DNA from: Croceibacterium_A sp035555595
GTDB taxonomy: Bacteria > Pseudomonadota > Alphaproteobacteria > Sphingomonadales > Sphingomonadaceae
Direction of reading: 5' to 3'
NCBI GenBank assembly: GCA_035555595.1
Contig: DATMGK010000094.1
Location: 1-64,000 of the forward strand
DNA length: 64,000 nucleotides
The position numbers and the translations under genes are program-made. Positions 49,378-56,898 of this stretch are shown piece by piece (position 1 is the first letter of the stretch; each line of letters opens with the position of its first letter). The notes beneath the pieces were generated by a model that did no database searches, was not told the origin of the DNA, and saw nothing but the letters and a program-made list of their open reading frames with translations.

Positions 49378-52002
49378 TTATCTGCTGACCGCTATGTTGG
49401 CTTGCATATCCAATGGGCTGATCGGCAGGATCGGAGCCTCGGTCACCACCAGTTTGACCCAGAGGGCGTCCCCTCCCTTGAAGTAAGAAGTCTCGTTTGC
49501 CTGGCGCAAGGCGTCCATGCTGCCCTGTTCCGTTCCGGAGGCTGCCTTAGCGAAGCCCGGCAGTTCAAAGATGACCCAAGAGCCCTGTTCCATTTCAGCC
49601 ATGCTGAGAGAGACTTCAGGCCTTTCGGTTTTCACCCGGATCTCAGTGCCGGCACGCACGGTGCTCTGGTTGTCCGTGATCTTGAATTCCTTGCCGTTGC
49701 GAATGAGCGCGATGGGCGCCTGCGGAGCGGGTGCAGCGCGCGACCCAGTTCCTCCCCTGTTTGCCGAAAGTTCCGTGAGATACAGGCGGCCGACATCACC
49801 CGTGCATACAGAGGCGTTCCAGGTGGGCTGGATTTCACAAGTGTCGTCGGTGACGACGCTGTCATTCTCACCATCGTGGAGCATGATGTATGAATCAGCG
49901 ATGCCGGTCACCGAGCCGTCGAGGTCGTGGATCGACAGCGTCCGATAAGCAACACCACCCCGGTTGTCGTTATCGAACCTGGGGTCGATGTTCGGGAAGT
50001 ACACAGGCTTGGCATTGACGAATTTTGCGCCCTTGACGGTGCTTTCAGTCGTAACCCCGGAACTGGTGTATAACAGCCAGGAAAGCGCCCCTGTTTTGCG
50101 CACATCATTGTCCTGGTAATTCACGAATGTCGTGTCGACCACGTCATTACGGTAATCATAGTATTCGTATCCGCGGGTCGGGAAGTCCGGTATCTTGGTT
50201 TTCGGAAGGCTGCGTCCATAGGCGACTTCTTCCGGCGTTGTGGGATTGCCGATATTGTCGCTTTCGCCAACCATCAGCGAATTCACCAGTCTTGAGGTAA
50301 ATCGTTCGCTGCGGAAAGCGCCGGCTGATTGCGTCATGCCAATGGCGTTGTCGGCCAGTTTTACGTTGCTGAATATGAACAGCTCACCCCGGCCCCAGAT
50401 ACCGCCATTGCGGTTCTTGTAGCTGGTCAAATTCTCGAACAGCGTTTCCACTTTCGGGCTGTTCGGGTCAGCAGGATTCTCCGCCGGCATGAACGCGTTC
50501 CCGGTTACGCCGAAGGTGTTGTCTTCATTGATGTTCCGGTCAAACATAAACCCATCGAAGTTGGAGTGGGCCACGTTGCCTCTGAATGTGCCCATCGGCG
50601 TCCGCCGCGGCCAGGTATTGAGGCTGGCTTCCGTACCAAGGAAAGCGCCATTGGGATGTTCTGGCAAGGACAGCCAGAAACCATTCGCGTCCGAACCGGC
50701 CGCCACGTTATCTATGTAGTTGTTGTTCGGGTTGGTGATCCAGAATGACGCCACCGTATTGTCTGAAGGCAGCAGGGTATTTCCGCCGTGAAAGCTGATT
50801 TCCCTGACAGCCATACGATTTTCATACGTATGGTCATTCTCTCCGTTGGCGGCGAGGTTCGTGGGCACGCATTCCATCGTCGGATGACACTTGGTCTGGA
50901 TCGCCAGATTTCGAATAAATTCGTTGCCTGTCTCGATCCCGTCTTCGAGGAAGAAGCAGTGGCCGACGTTGTTGAACGTGACGTTGTTCTCGATCCTGAG
51001 GTTGTTGGTGCCGTGCACCGTGACACAGCGGTTGAACGTGTCGTGGATCGCGGCGTTCTTGATATACTGGCCCTGGCCTTCGCCGAGCACGTGCCAGTGG
51101 ATGGGATAGCGGGCCAGCGTCATGTGCTGCCCCATGCGCGATAGCTCAACGCCGGAGACCTGCATCCTGGAGCCCGCCATCGCCATGATATGGCCGCCGA
51201 GGTAGCTTTCCGCTGCATCCTCGGACGCCTGAATCTTGATGTTGCGGGTCAGCAGGCCGACTTCGCCGCGCTGGTCCACGCCGAAGGTGATCTCACCGAA
51301 GTGCATGTACTCCAGCGGCTTGTCGAGCGTCAGGTTGTTGCCGTTGATCGCGGTGATGGTGCGCCGCTCCGCCTGGCGCGGGTTGAAGTCGGTCGAGGCG
51401 AGCGCGATCTCGTCACCCGCGCGCCATTGGGACGCGTCGAGCACCTCGATGCTGGTGGCGCCCTTCTCGGCTGTCTTGGCCAGCTTGCTCCAGGTGTGAT
51501 CGCGGTTGCCGTGCAGACTGAGCGTGCCGCGCATCAGCATGATGCCGCGATCGCCCATGGTATTGATGTCTTCGCCCGGGGCATTGTCGGTAAGCGTAAT
51601 TGTTGCGTTGCGGGTATAAGGCCGTGCCTCCGTCCCGATCTCCAGTTCGCCGCCCGGCAGATAGATCCAGTCGGTTTTCAGCTCGATGTCGCGCTCGTCG
51701 GAGAAGCTGAGCTTGCCCTGGATGGTCAGACTGCGAAGCGTCGGTGGGCTGACGTCGAGGGTAACGTCCATGTCACGCGGAATTACGACCTCGTCCCCTT
51801 CACGCGGAACCTTGCCTTCAGGCCAGGCGGCCGGATCGGACCACTGCATCGTCTTTGCCACCGTGCGCGGAGCCAGAGGCGCCGCATCCCCATGATCGTG
51901 ACTTTGCTGAGCAGCAACGCCAGTGGCCGCACCGAGCATAAGGGTTACCGGAACAAGGGACGCAAAAAGGTACAGGCCGAGCCGTTTACGCATAGTGTTC
52001 AT
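49378..52002 (-). CDS. Secreted G8-domain beta-helix protein, copy 2
   Basis: 874 residues from ATG 52002 (GGAGGGG upstream; an ATG three codons later is an alternative). It has signal peptide, G8 domain (WSDPAAWPEGKVPREGDEVV) and the same beta-helix core as copy 1, with long identical runs such as GLLTRNIKIQASEDAAESYL. It lacks about 25 residues that copy 1 has near position 760, between the helix and the C-terminal beta domain (ending APILPISPLDMQANIAVSR). Convergent with copy 1. Confidence 0.72.
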   Translation of the reverse strand: MNTMRKRLGLYLFASLVPVTLMLGAATGVAAQQSHDHGDAAPLAPRTVAKTMQWSDPAAWPEGKVPREGDEVVIPRDMDVTLDVSPPTLRSLTIQGKLSFSDERDIELKTDWIYLPGGELEIGTEARPYTRNATITLTDNAPGEDINTMGDRGIMLMRGTLSLHGNRDHTWSKLAKTAEKGATSIEVLDASQWRAGDEIALASTDFNPRQAERRTITAINGNNLTLDKPLEYMHFGEITFGVDQRGEVGLLTRNIKIQASEDAAESYLGGHIMAMAGSRMQVSGVELSRMGQHMTLARYPIHWHVLGEGQGQYIKNAAIHDTFNRCVTVHGTNNLRIENNVTFNNVGHCFFLEDGIETGNEFIRNLAIQTKCHPTMECVPTNLAANGENDHTYENRMAVREISFHGGNTLLPSDNTVASFWITNPNNNYIDNVAAGSDANGFWLSLPEHPNGAFLGTEASLNTWPRRTPMGTFRGNVAHSNFDGFMFDRNINEDNTFGVTGNAFMPAENPADPNSPKVETLFENLTSYKNRNGGIWGRGELFIFSNVKLADNAIGMTQSAGAFRSERFTSRLVNSLMVGESDNIGNPTTPEEVAYGRSLPKTKIPDFPTRGYEYYDYRNDVVDTTFVNYQDNDVRKTGALSWLLYTSSGVTTESTVKGAKFVNAKPVYFPNIDPRFDNDNRGGVAYRTLSIHDLDGSVTGIADSYIMLHDGENDSVVTDDTCEIQPTWNASVCTGDVGRLYLTELSANRGGTGSRAAPAPQAPIALIRNGKEFKITDNQSTVRAGTEIRVKTERPEVSLSMAEMEQGSWVIFELPGFAKAASGTEQGSMDALRQANETSYFKGGDALWVKLVVTEAPILPISPLDMQANIAVSR

Positions 52003-52288
52003 TCCCCTCCGCCGGGTCTTCTGCCCGGACACTGTCATTTGGGGGAGTGTGCAACGGTCAGCCCGATATGCCAAGCCGATAACGAGCTTAGCGGGCTATT
52101 CCCGGCATTGGTATTACGTGACCCGAAGGGCGGCGTTGCCAAACCTCGATAGTGAAAAGGTTCACCCATGGCGCGCGGATCGACCGCGCAGGTTTGAGGC
52201 GCGCCCCGGCGACATAGTATTGCAGTGGCACCGGAAACGAAGGGTTGGTTTCAGGCCGCTGAGCCTATTAGCTTTATGCCAGGTAGCA
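52003..52288. other. Intergenic region upstream of G8 copy 2
   Basis: 286 bp. It must carry the promoter of the G8 gene on the minus strand, but no clear -35/-10 pair or palindrome could be picked out. No gene is supported. Confidence 0.3.
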
Positions 52289-52545
52289 TCAGCTCTTGGG
52301 TGTGACCCAGACTTCAACGGGTGCGACGAACTTTCCCGGTGCTGGCTTGCCGATCTGAATGCGGTCCGCTGTCACAAGTTCGCCGGTCGCAAGATTGAAG
52401 CTGATCCAGGGCTTGGGCATGCGCCCGAAGGTCATTTTCTGGATCGGCTGGCCCGTGGCCGAATTCATGATGGTGGCAACTACGCTCATGACCGGGCCGA
52501 TAGCCGCCGATGACTTCGTTGGTCCAGCACGAAACGAGCGGGAGC
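52289..52545 (-). pseudogene. Fragment of an unknown gene joined to an IS6 end
   Basis: An open frame reads from the IS-type end at 52568 into PVMSVVATIMNSATGQPIQK ... APVEVWVTPKS. Its only start (GTG at about 52576) lies inside the IS end, so the native N-terminus is lost. No family is recognised for the remaining 65-85 residues. Confidence 0.35.
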
Positions 52546-52568
52546 GGAAGTGTTCGACTGACAGCGCC
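52546..52568 (-). repeat. Solo IS6-type terminal repeat
   Basis: Minus-strand GGCGCTGTCAGTCGAACACT shares its first 14 bases with the right end of the remnant at 1097-1557 (GGCGCTGTCAGTCGG, read inverted). No transposase coding adjoins it. Confidence 0.5.
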
Positions 52569-52627
52569 CCGGTCACAAAGTCCAGAAGCGCTGACCTGAG
52601 GCAGCTGTGCCTGCTGACATCCCCGTA

Positions 52628-52972
52628 TCATGCGGCTGGATTTTCCTGCGCCCACCTTTCCATGGCTTCGAGAACCGGCATCAGGCTGCGCCCGCGTTTG
52701 CTCAGGGTATAATCGACGCGCGGTGGGATTTCGCCGTAATCCGTCCGCGAAACGAGTCCGTCAGCCTCCATCTCCTTGAGGGTTTTTGAAAGCGTCCGGT
52801 GAGTGATCGCGCCCAGCCGCCGCTGCAATTCGTTGAAGCGCAACGGCTCCTCTCGCAGCCAGTAGATTACCATTGGCCGCCACTTGCCTGACAGGAATTC
52901 CAGAGTGTGTTCAGCCGGGCAACGTACATCGTGTTCGTGAAGGGCGGTAGCGCAGCTTCCAGAATCAGGCAA
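52628..52972 (-). CDS. HxlR-family transcriptional regulator
   Basis: 114 residues from a TTG at 52972 with AAGGA six bases upstream. An ATG at 53092 would overlap the divergent pirin start and is unlikely. The HxlR winged helix is clear: CPAEHTLEFLSGKWRPMVIYWL, then LRFNELQRRLGAITHRTLSKTLKEME and RVDYTLSKRGRSLMPVL. A cysteine sits just before the HTH (C19), as in redox-sensing members. It probably controls the divergent pirin gene through the palindrome at 53003. Confidence 0.85.
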   Translation of the reverse strand: MPDSGSCATALHEHDVRCPAEHTLEFLSGKWRPMVIYWLREEPLRFNELQRRLGAITHRTLSKTLKEMEADGLVSRTDYGEIPPRVDYTLSKRGRSLMPVLEAMERWAQENPAA

Positions 52973-53002
52973 AGCAGTATCCTTTGGGATCGTACTTGTT
53001 AG

Positions 53003-53020
53003 TATGTACGTGTCTACATA
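53003..53020. promoter_or_regulatory. Palindrome between hxlR-type gene and pirin gene
   Basis: TATGTA-CGTGTC-TACATA, a perfect 6-bp inverted repeat with 6-bp spacer, 31 bp upstream of the regulator start and 71 bp upstream of pirin. The geometry fits an HxlR operator. Confidence 0.55.
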
Positions 53021-53090
53021 AGTTGGCGGCAATATGAGCGCAATGCCCTGAGGCGGGGTTTGGAAGTACGCCTCCTTGAAAGGCAAGGTC

Positions 53091-53954
53091 ATGAAGACAA
53101 TCGACGCAGTGCTGCGTAACGACAGTGGTCATTGGGTGGGCGACGGTTTCCCGGTCCGCTCGCTGTTCAGCTACCACGGCGATACGAAGCCGATCAGTCC
53201 GTTTCTGCTGTTCGATTATGCCGGGCCGTGGAACTTCGAACCGACCGATGGCCAGCCTCGTGGTGTGGGCGAACATCCGCACCGGGGTTTTGAGACCGTG
53301 ACCATCGTCTACGACGGCGAGGTAAGCCACCGTGATAACGCGGGGGGCGGCGGCACGATCGGCGGCGGCGAAGTGCAATGGATGACCGCAGGCGCAGGCG
53401 TGATCCACGAGGAGTTCCACTCAGCCGGATTTTCCCGGACGGGTGGCCCGTTCCGCGTGGTGCAACTGTGGGTCAATCTGCCTGCGAAGGACAAGATGAC
53501 CCCACCTGCCTATCAGGCGATCACGCGCGACATGATCCCGGAGATCGCTCTTGAGGGTGGCCGGGCACGGGTTATCGCCGGTGATCTGAACGGGACGAAG
53601 GGGCCAGCGCGCACTTTCACCCCGGTCAACCTGTGGGACGTGCGGCTTGACGCCGATGCCGAGGTCACCTTGCCGCTACCCGCCGGGCATACCAGCATGA
53701 TTGCGGTCCTTTCGGGGCACATCACTGTCGATGGCAAGGGGCTGGGCGAAGCGGAGATCGCACGCCTTTCGATGGATGGCGATGGCGTGACAGTCAAAGC
53801 CGATGGCGATGTCATGCTGCTGGTCATGACCGGTGAACCGATCGACGAGCCGGTATTTGGCTACGGCCCCTTCGTGATGAATACCGAGTCTGAAATCCGC
53901 GAGGCAATCGCTGATTTCAACAGCGGCAGGTTCGGCGTGATGGCGCCTGCCTGA
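53091..53954 (+). CDS. Pirin-family protein (bicupin)
   Basis: 287 residues from ATG 53091 (AAAGGCAAGG upstream). The metal site of pirins is complete: H62 and H64 in GEHPHRGFETVT, H106 and E108 in GVIHEEFH. The C-terminal cupin domain includes GHITVDGKG and ends YGPFVMNTESEIREAIADFN. Bacterial pirins act as quercetin-2,3-dioxygenases or as regulators of metabolism. Divergent from an HxlR gene, it may respond to electrophilic or redox stress. Confidence 0.9.
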   Translation: MKTIDAVLRNDSGHWVGDGFPVRSLFSYHGDTKPISPFLLFDYAGPWNFEPTDGQPRGVGEHPHRGFETVTIVYDGEVSHRDNAGGGGTIGGGEVQWMTAGAGVIHEEFHSAGFSRTGGPFRVVQLWVNLPAKDKMTPPAYQAITRDMIPEIALEGGRARVIAGDLNGTKGPARTFTPVNLWDVRLDADAEVTLPLPAGHTSMIAVLSGHITVDGKGLGEAEIARLSMDGDGVTVKADGDVMLLVMTGEPIDEPVFGYGPFVMNTESEIREAIADFNSGRFGVMAPA

Positions 53955-53961
53955 CAATTTC

Positions 53962-54001
53962 CGGCGGCCGGGACCCTATCTAAAGTCCCGGCCGCCGTTT
54001 T
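53962..54001 (+). terminator. Rho-independent terminator of the pirin gene
   Basis: CGGCGGCCGGGAC (53962-53974), 10-nt loop, GTCCCGGCCGCCG (53985-53997), then TTTT: a perfect 13-bp GC-rich stem with T tract, 7 bp after the pirin stop. It also lies 14 bp from the converging gene at 54016 and may serve both. Confidence 0.9.
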
Positions 54002-54015
54002 ATTGAATGCTCTGT

Positions 54016-54507
54016 TCAGGCCAGAGTTGCCGCCGCGATCCTCCAACCCTGTTCGCTCTTTACGAAACGGGTGGTGAGCAGTCGTTCCTCGCGCTCGCGA
54101 TAGCTGCCCTGTCCTTGAAGGCGCGACATCTGCTCGATGGTCGAATTGCCGGTCAGCTCGATTTCCCGCTCCACGCGGTAGCTGCATCGCATGATTGCCG
54201 ACTGGCCTTCGTCTTCCAGTCCCAGTTCCGGCTCCTGGCCCAATTGGCTAACCGCGCGCAGACCCTTGCCCACGTCCATCGCTTCGGAAGAGGCCAGCAG
54301 GTCACTGCCTTCGTCGGAACCGTTGAGATAGCGCAGGAACTTGCGTTGCAGCGCCTCGATCGCATGCTCGTCTTCCAGTCGCGCGAGCCGGGCGCGGCTG
54401 CCGTCGGCAGCGCCCGCGACGGACGGAACCGCAGCAATGACCGGCGCTGCGAGGATCGCGCTGGCCTTGAGAAGAGAGCGGCGGCTGGTTTCGGAACCCT
54501 TGTGCAT
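54016..54507 (-). CDS. Tat-exported NTF2/SnoaL-like protein
   Basis: 163 residues with a twin-arginine leader (SRRSLLKASAILAAPVIA). After LARLEDEHAIEALQRKFLRYLNG the layout, ending TTRFVKSEQGWRIAAATLA, resembles NTF2/SnoaL-type proteins, though no catalytic residues are assigned. It starts 11 bp after the MoaF-like gene and is its likely operon partner. A third SnoaL-like exported protein in this window, but only loosely similar to those at 33424 and 36377. Confidence 0.6.
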   Translation of the reverse strand: MHKGSETSRRSLLKASAILAAPVIAAVPSVAGAADGSRARLARLEDEHAIEALQRKFLRYLNGSDEGSDLLASSEAMDVGKGLRAVSQLGQEPELGLEDEGQSAIMRCSYRVEREIELTGNSTIEQMSRLQGQGSYREREERLLTTRFVKSEQGWRIAAATLA

Positions 54508-54518
54508 TGTCTGACTCC

Positions 54519-56228
54519 TCAAGCCTGGGGGAAGAACTTTTCTACATCGATCCGGCCCGCGTGGCGCGCCGGCGCGCCGATCGGTCCGAGCGAAAGTTCC
54601 GTCTTGCTGCAGTGATAGCCGATGCCCGCATCGTGCATCGTGCGCATGTTGACCAGGAAGGTGCCAAGCGTGCCGTTGCACGCTTCTTCCAGCCAGCGGT
54701 TGAAATAGAGTTGATCGCGGATCTTCACGAAATCGCCGGTGCCACTCCACTCGCTGCCAAACTGGTTGGTCGGCGTGGGGATTACCCAAGACACCGTATT
54801 GGGTGTTGAATAAACATGCATGGAGTTGACGCCGGGGGAGTATTCCCAGGTGAACGCGCGGCCCAGCATGTCGCGCGTGCGTTCATGCCGGCGGTCGCCC
54901 GGATCAGGAATCCCTTCGCCCGTGATTTTGCCGAAGTAGGTTTCGGCCCCCGCCTCGTTGGCGATATACGGAGTGTTCATATAGCCGCGGAACAAGGTCG
55001 CCATCCCGCTGTCCAGATCGGCCGCGACGATGTGACAGTCGTGGTCTGGCTCGCCTTGCAGAAGATGGCCGAATATGAACGCGCCCGGCATCACTTCCCA
55101 CGCGTTGTAGCGGGCCTTTGTCCAGGCTCCGCCACTCTTGCGCCAGCTCAGGCTGTCTGCGGATTCAAAGCGGTATTCCATCGAGGGGCCGTCATCGTAC
55201 CGGATCGCGAAGGCTTTCCCGGCCAGCGCGCCCGAAGCGGGTGTGCCGTTTCCTGCCATGCCGCTGGGGCCTTCGAACACCTTCGTTTTGGTCCGGGCGA
55301 CCTCCGCCACCTCTGCAGGGGTCAGCTTGTCCATCGTGGCCAGTGGGCGATAAATGCGCCGCTCGCCCTTCTTGTCGTTCTCAGTCTTGAACGGCTCAGC
55401 CGAAAAATCGCCGAACAGCTCGAAGCGGGCGAGTTGGCCAAGCCATTCGCCGGTGCCGCGGAACATGTAGTATTCCAGCTCGTCCTTACCGTTGAAGCCG
55501 AACCGCACGCCCACCTGTTCCAGCCGGTTCATGTCCATCAGGAACATGTGCATGAGCCCGGAGAACTCCGCCTCGACCCGGTCGTAGGCATAGATGTCCT
55601 CGGTCAGCTGGATATAGCCGGACGGCGCCGAATAACCGCGCCCTTCCTTCAACCGGTCAAGCTCCACCCAGTGACTATAGGTCACTGACGGATAGTAATC
55701 GATCGTGCGGTTGCCGGTGTCTTCGGTCCAGGCCAGTGCGCGCCCTTCGATCCTCAATGTGGGAGTATGCCGCGCGGTGGGTGCGGGGCCGGTCGCGGTC
55801 TGGACATAGCCATGCCAGATCGCCCGATTGACTTCCCGCATGTGTGGAGAAGGCCCGCCTCCGAACCATAGCTCATACACCGTCGCGAGGTTACTGCTGC
55901 GATCCCACGCGATGATCCAGCCCTTGGTGCTGTTCGGCATCAGGTGAGTGATCAGCGTGACATGATCGAGCGTCAGCGCGCCATAGCCCGCTTCAACGCC
56001 ATTGAAGGTCACGCGGTTCCGCTGGCCAAATTGCCAAGTGAGCGTGCCGGACCCATCGGTGACGATGCGCAAGGTCGTTCCGGCGAGGTCGGATTCCAAC
56101 GGGCCTTTGCCGCCGGGGCCATTTTGCGCCGCAGGAGCTAGCTTTCCGGCGATCTGCGCTTCCGTCAGCTCGGTATATGGATACCGAAACAGCGGCACAT
56201 CAGGATACGCACTCAATGCCATAGCCAT
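54519..56228 (-). CDS. MoaF-domain protein
   Basis: A 569-residue cytoplasmic protein without a signal peptide. The C-terminal part (FTWEYSPGVNSMHVYSTPNT ... ACNGTLGTFLVNMRTMHDAG) matches the MoaF_C pattern; a similar lipocalin-like unit seems repeated in the N-terminal half (FNGVEAGYGALTLDHVTLIT). MoaF was named from the monoamine-regulated operon of Klebsiella, and its biochemical role is uncertain. At 569 residues it is about twice the size of single MoaF proteins, suggesting a fused or duplicated form. Confidence 0.6.
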   Translation of the reverse strand: MAMALSAYPDVPLFRYPYTELTEAQIAGKLAPAAQNGPGGKGPLESDLAGTTLRIVTDGSGTLTWQFGQRNRVTFNGVEAGYGALTLDHVTLITHLMPNSTKGWIIAWDRSSNLATVYELWFGGGPSPHMREVNRAIWHGYVQTATGPAPTARHTPTLRIEGRALAWTEDTGNRTIDYYPSVTYSHWVELDRLKEGRGYSAPSGYIQLTEDIYAYDRVEAEFSGLMHMFLMDMNRLEQVGVRFGFNGKDELEYYMFRGTGEWLGQLARFELFGDFSAEPFKTENDKKGERRIYRPLATMDKLTPAEVAEVARTKTKVFEGPSGMAGNGTPASGALAGKAFAIRYDDGPSMEYRFESADSLSWRKSGGAWTKARYNAWEVMPGAFIFGHLLQGEPDHDCHIVAADLDSGMATLFRGYMNTPYIANEAGAETYFGKITGEGIPDPGDRRHERTRDMLGRAFTWEYSPGVNSMHVYSTPNTVSWVIPTPTNQFGSEWSGTGDFVKIRDQLYFNRWLEEACNGTLGTFLVNMRTMHDAGIGYHCSKTELSLGPIGAPARHAGRIDVEKFFPQA

Positions 56229-56281
56229 TCTCCCTCATTTATCCTCTTCGCCACCCGTAGCTGCGTGCCGGGGGACTTAAA

Positions 56282-56839
56282 TCATGGGGTCGCCCGGCCT
56301 GATTGGTCGCCCAGCTTCCACTGAACGCCCCACACCAGCGCGTGCAGACCGAATTCAAAACCATGCTGGCTCCGCTTATCGGAACGGTTGCTCGCGATTT
56401 GCTCATCGACGATCCAGCCGATCGTAAAGCGGATTACCGCCAGCACGGTATCGCGCGTCATATTCTGCGAAAGGCCGGCATCGAGCAGGGGCTTGTAGAA
56501 ATAGTCCACCCGCTCTCTCTCCACATCCAGCGGTGGGCGGGCGCCGGCATAGAGCAGACCTCCGTCCGGGTAAGCCAGGACGCGGCGCCTTACCGTCACC
56601 GCCACCCTTACCAGCCACTCGTCCCACGGCTCCCCAGGTTCGGGGGGGCGCAGCGCCGGAAAGATCATGGCATCCGCGACATGATCGAGCAGTTCCTGCT
56701 TGTTGAGAAAGTGATGGTAGAGGCTGGCGCCCTTGATACCCAGATGGTCGGCCAGCTTGCGCGTGGAGAGGCCTTTCAGCCCCCCCACGGCAAGGAGTTT
56801 CAGTGCTTCGCGAGCGATAGTGGATTTGTCGAGTTTCAC
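56282..56839 (-). CDS. TetR-family transcriptional regulator (TetR_C type)
   Basis: 185 residues. The N-terminal HTH (LLAVGGLKGLSTRKLADHLGI ... YHHFLNKQELLDHVADAM) and a C-terminal ligand-binding domain resembling classic TetR give the call. It lies between the MoaF-like gene (53 bp) and the TonB receptor gene on the same strand, so it may control both. Confidence 0.85.
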   Translation of the reverse strand: MKLDKSTIAREALKLLAVGGLKGLSTRKLADHLGIKGASLYHHFLNKQELLDHVADAMIFPALRPPEPGEPWDEWLVRVAVTVRRRVLAYPDGGLLYAGARPPLDVERERVDYFYKPLLDAGLSQNMTRDTVLAVIRFTIGWIVDEQIASNRSDKRSQHGFEFGLHALVWGVQWKLGDQSGRATP

Positions 56840-56863
56840 CTCTCATCCCCCCGGTGCGCCCGG

Positions 56864-56886
56864 CTCCATCTCTCTGGCTGATGGAG
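56864..56886. promoter_or_regulatory. Inverted repeat before the TetR gene
   Basis: CTCCATC-N9-GATGGAG, a perfect 7-bp inverted repeat between the TonB receptor stop (56899) and the TetR start (56839). It may be a TetR operator or a weak terminator of the receptor gene; no T tract supports the latter. Confidence 0.4.
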
Positions 56887-56898
56887 AGCACCAGGCGG

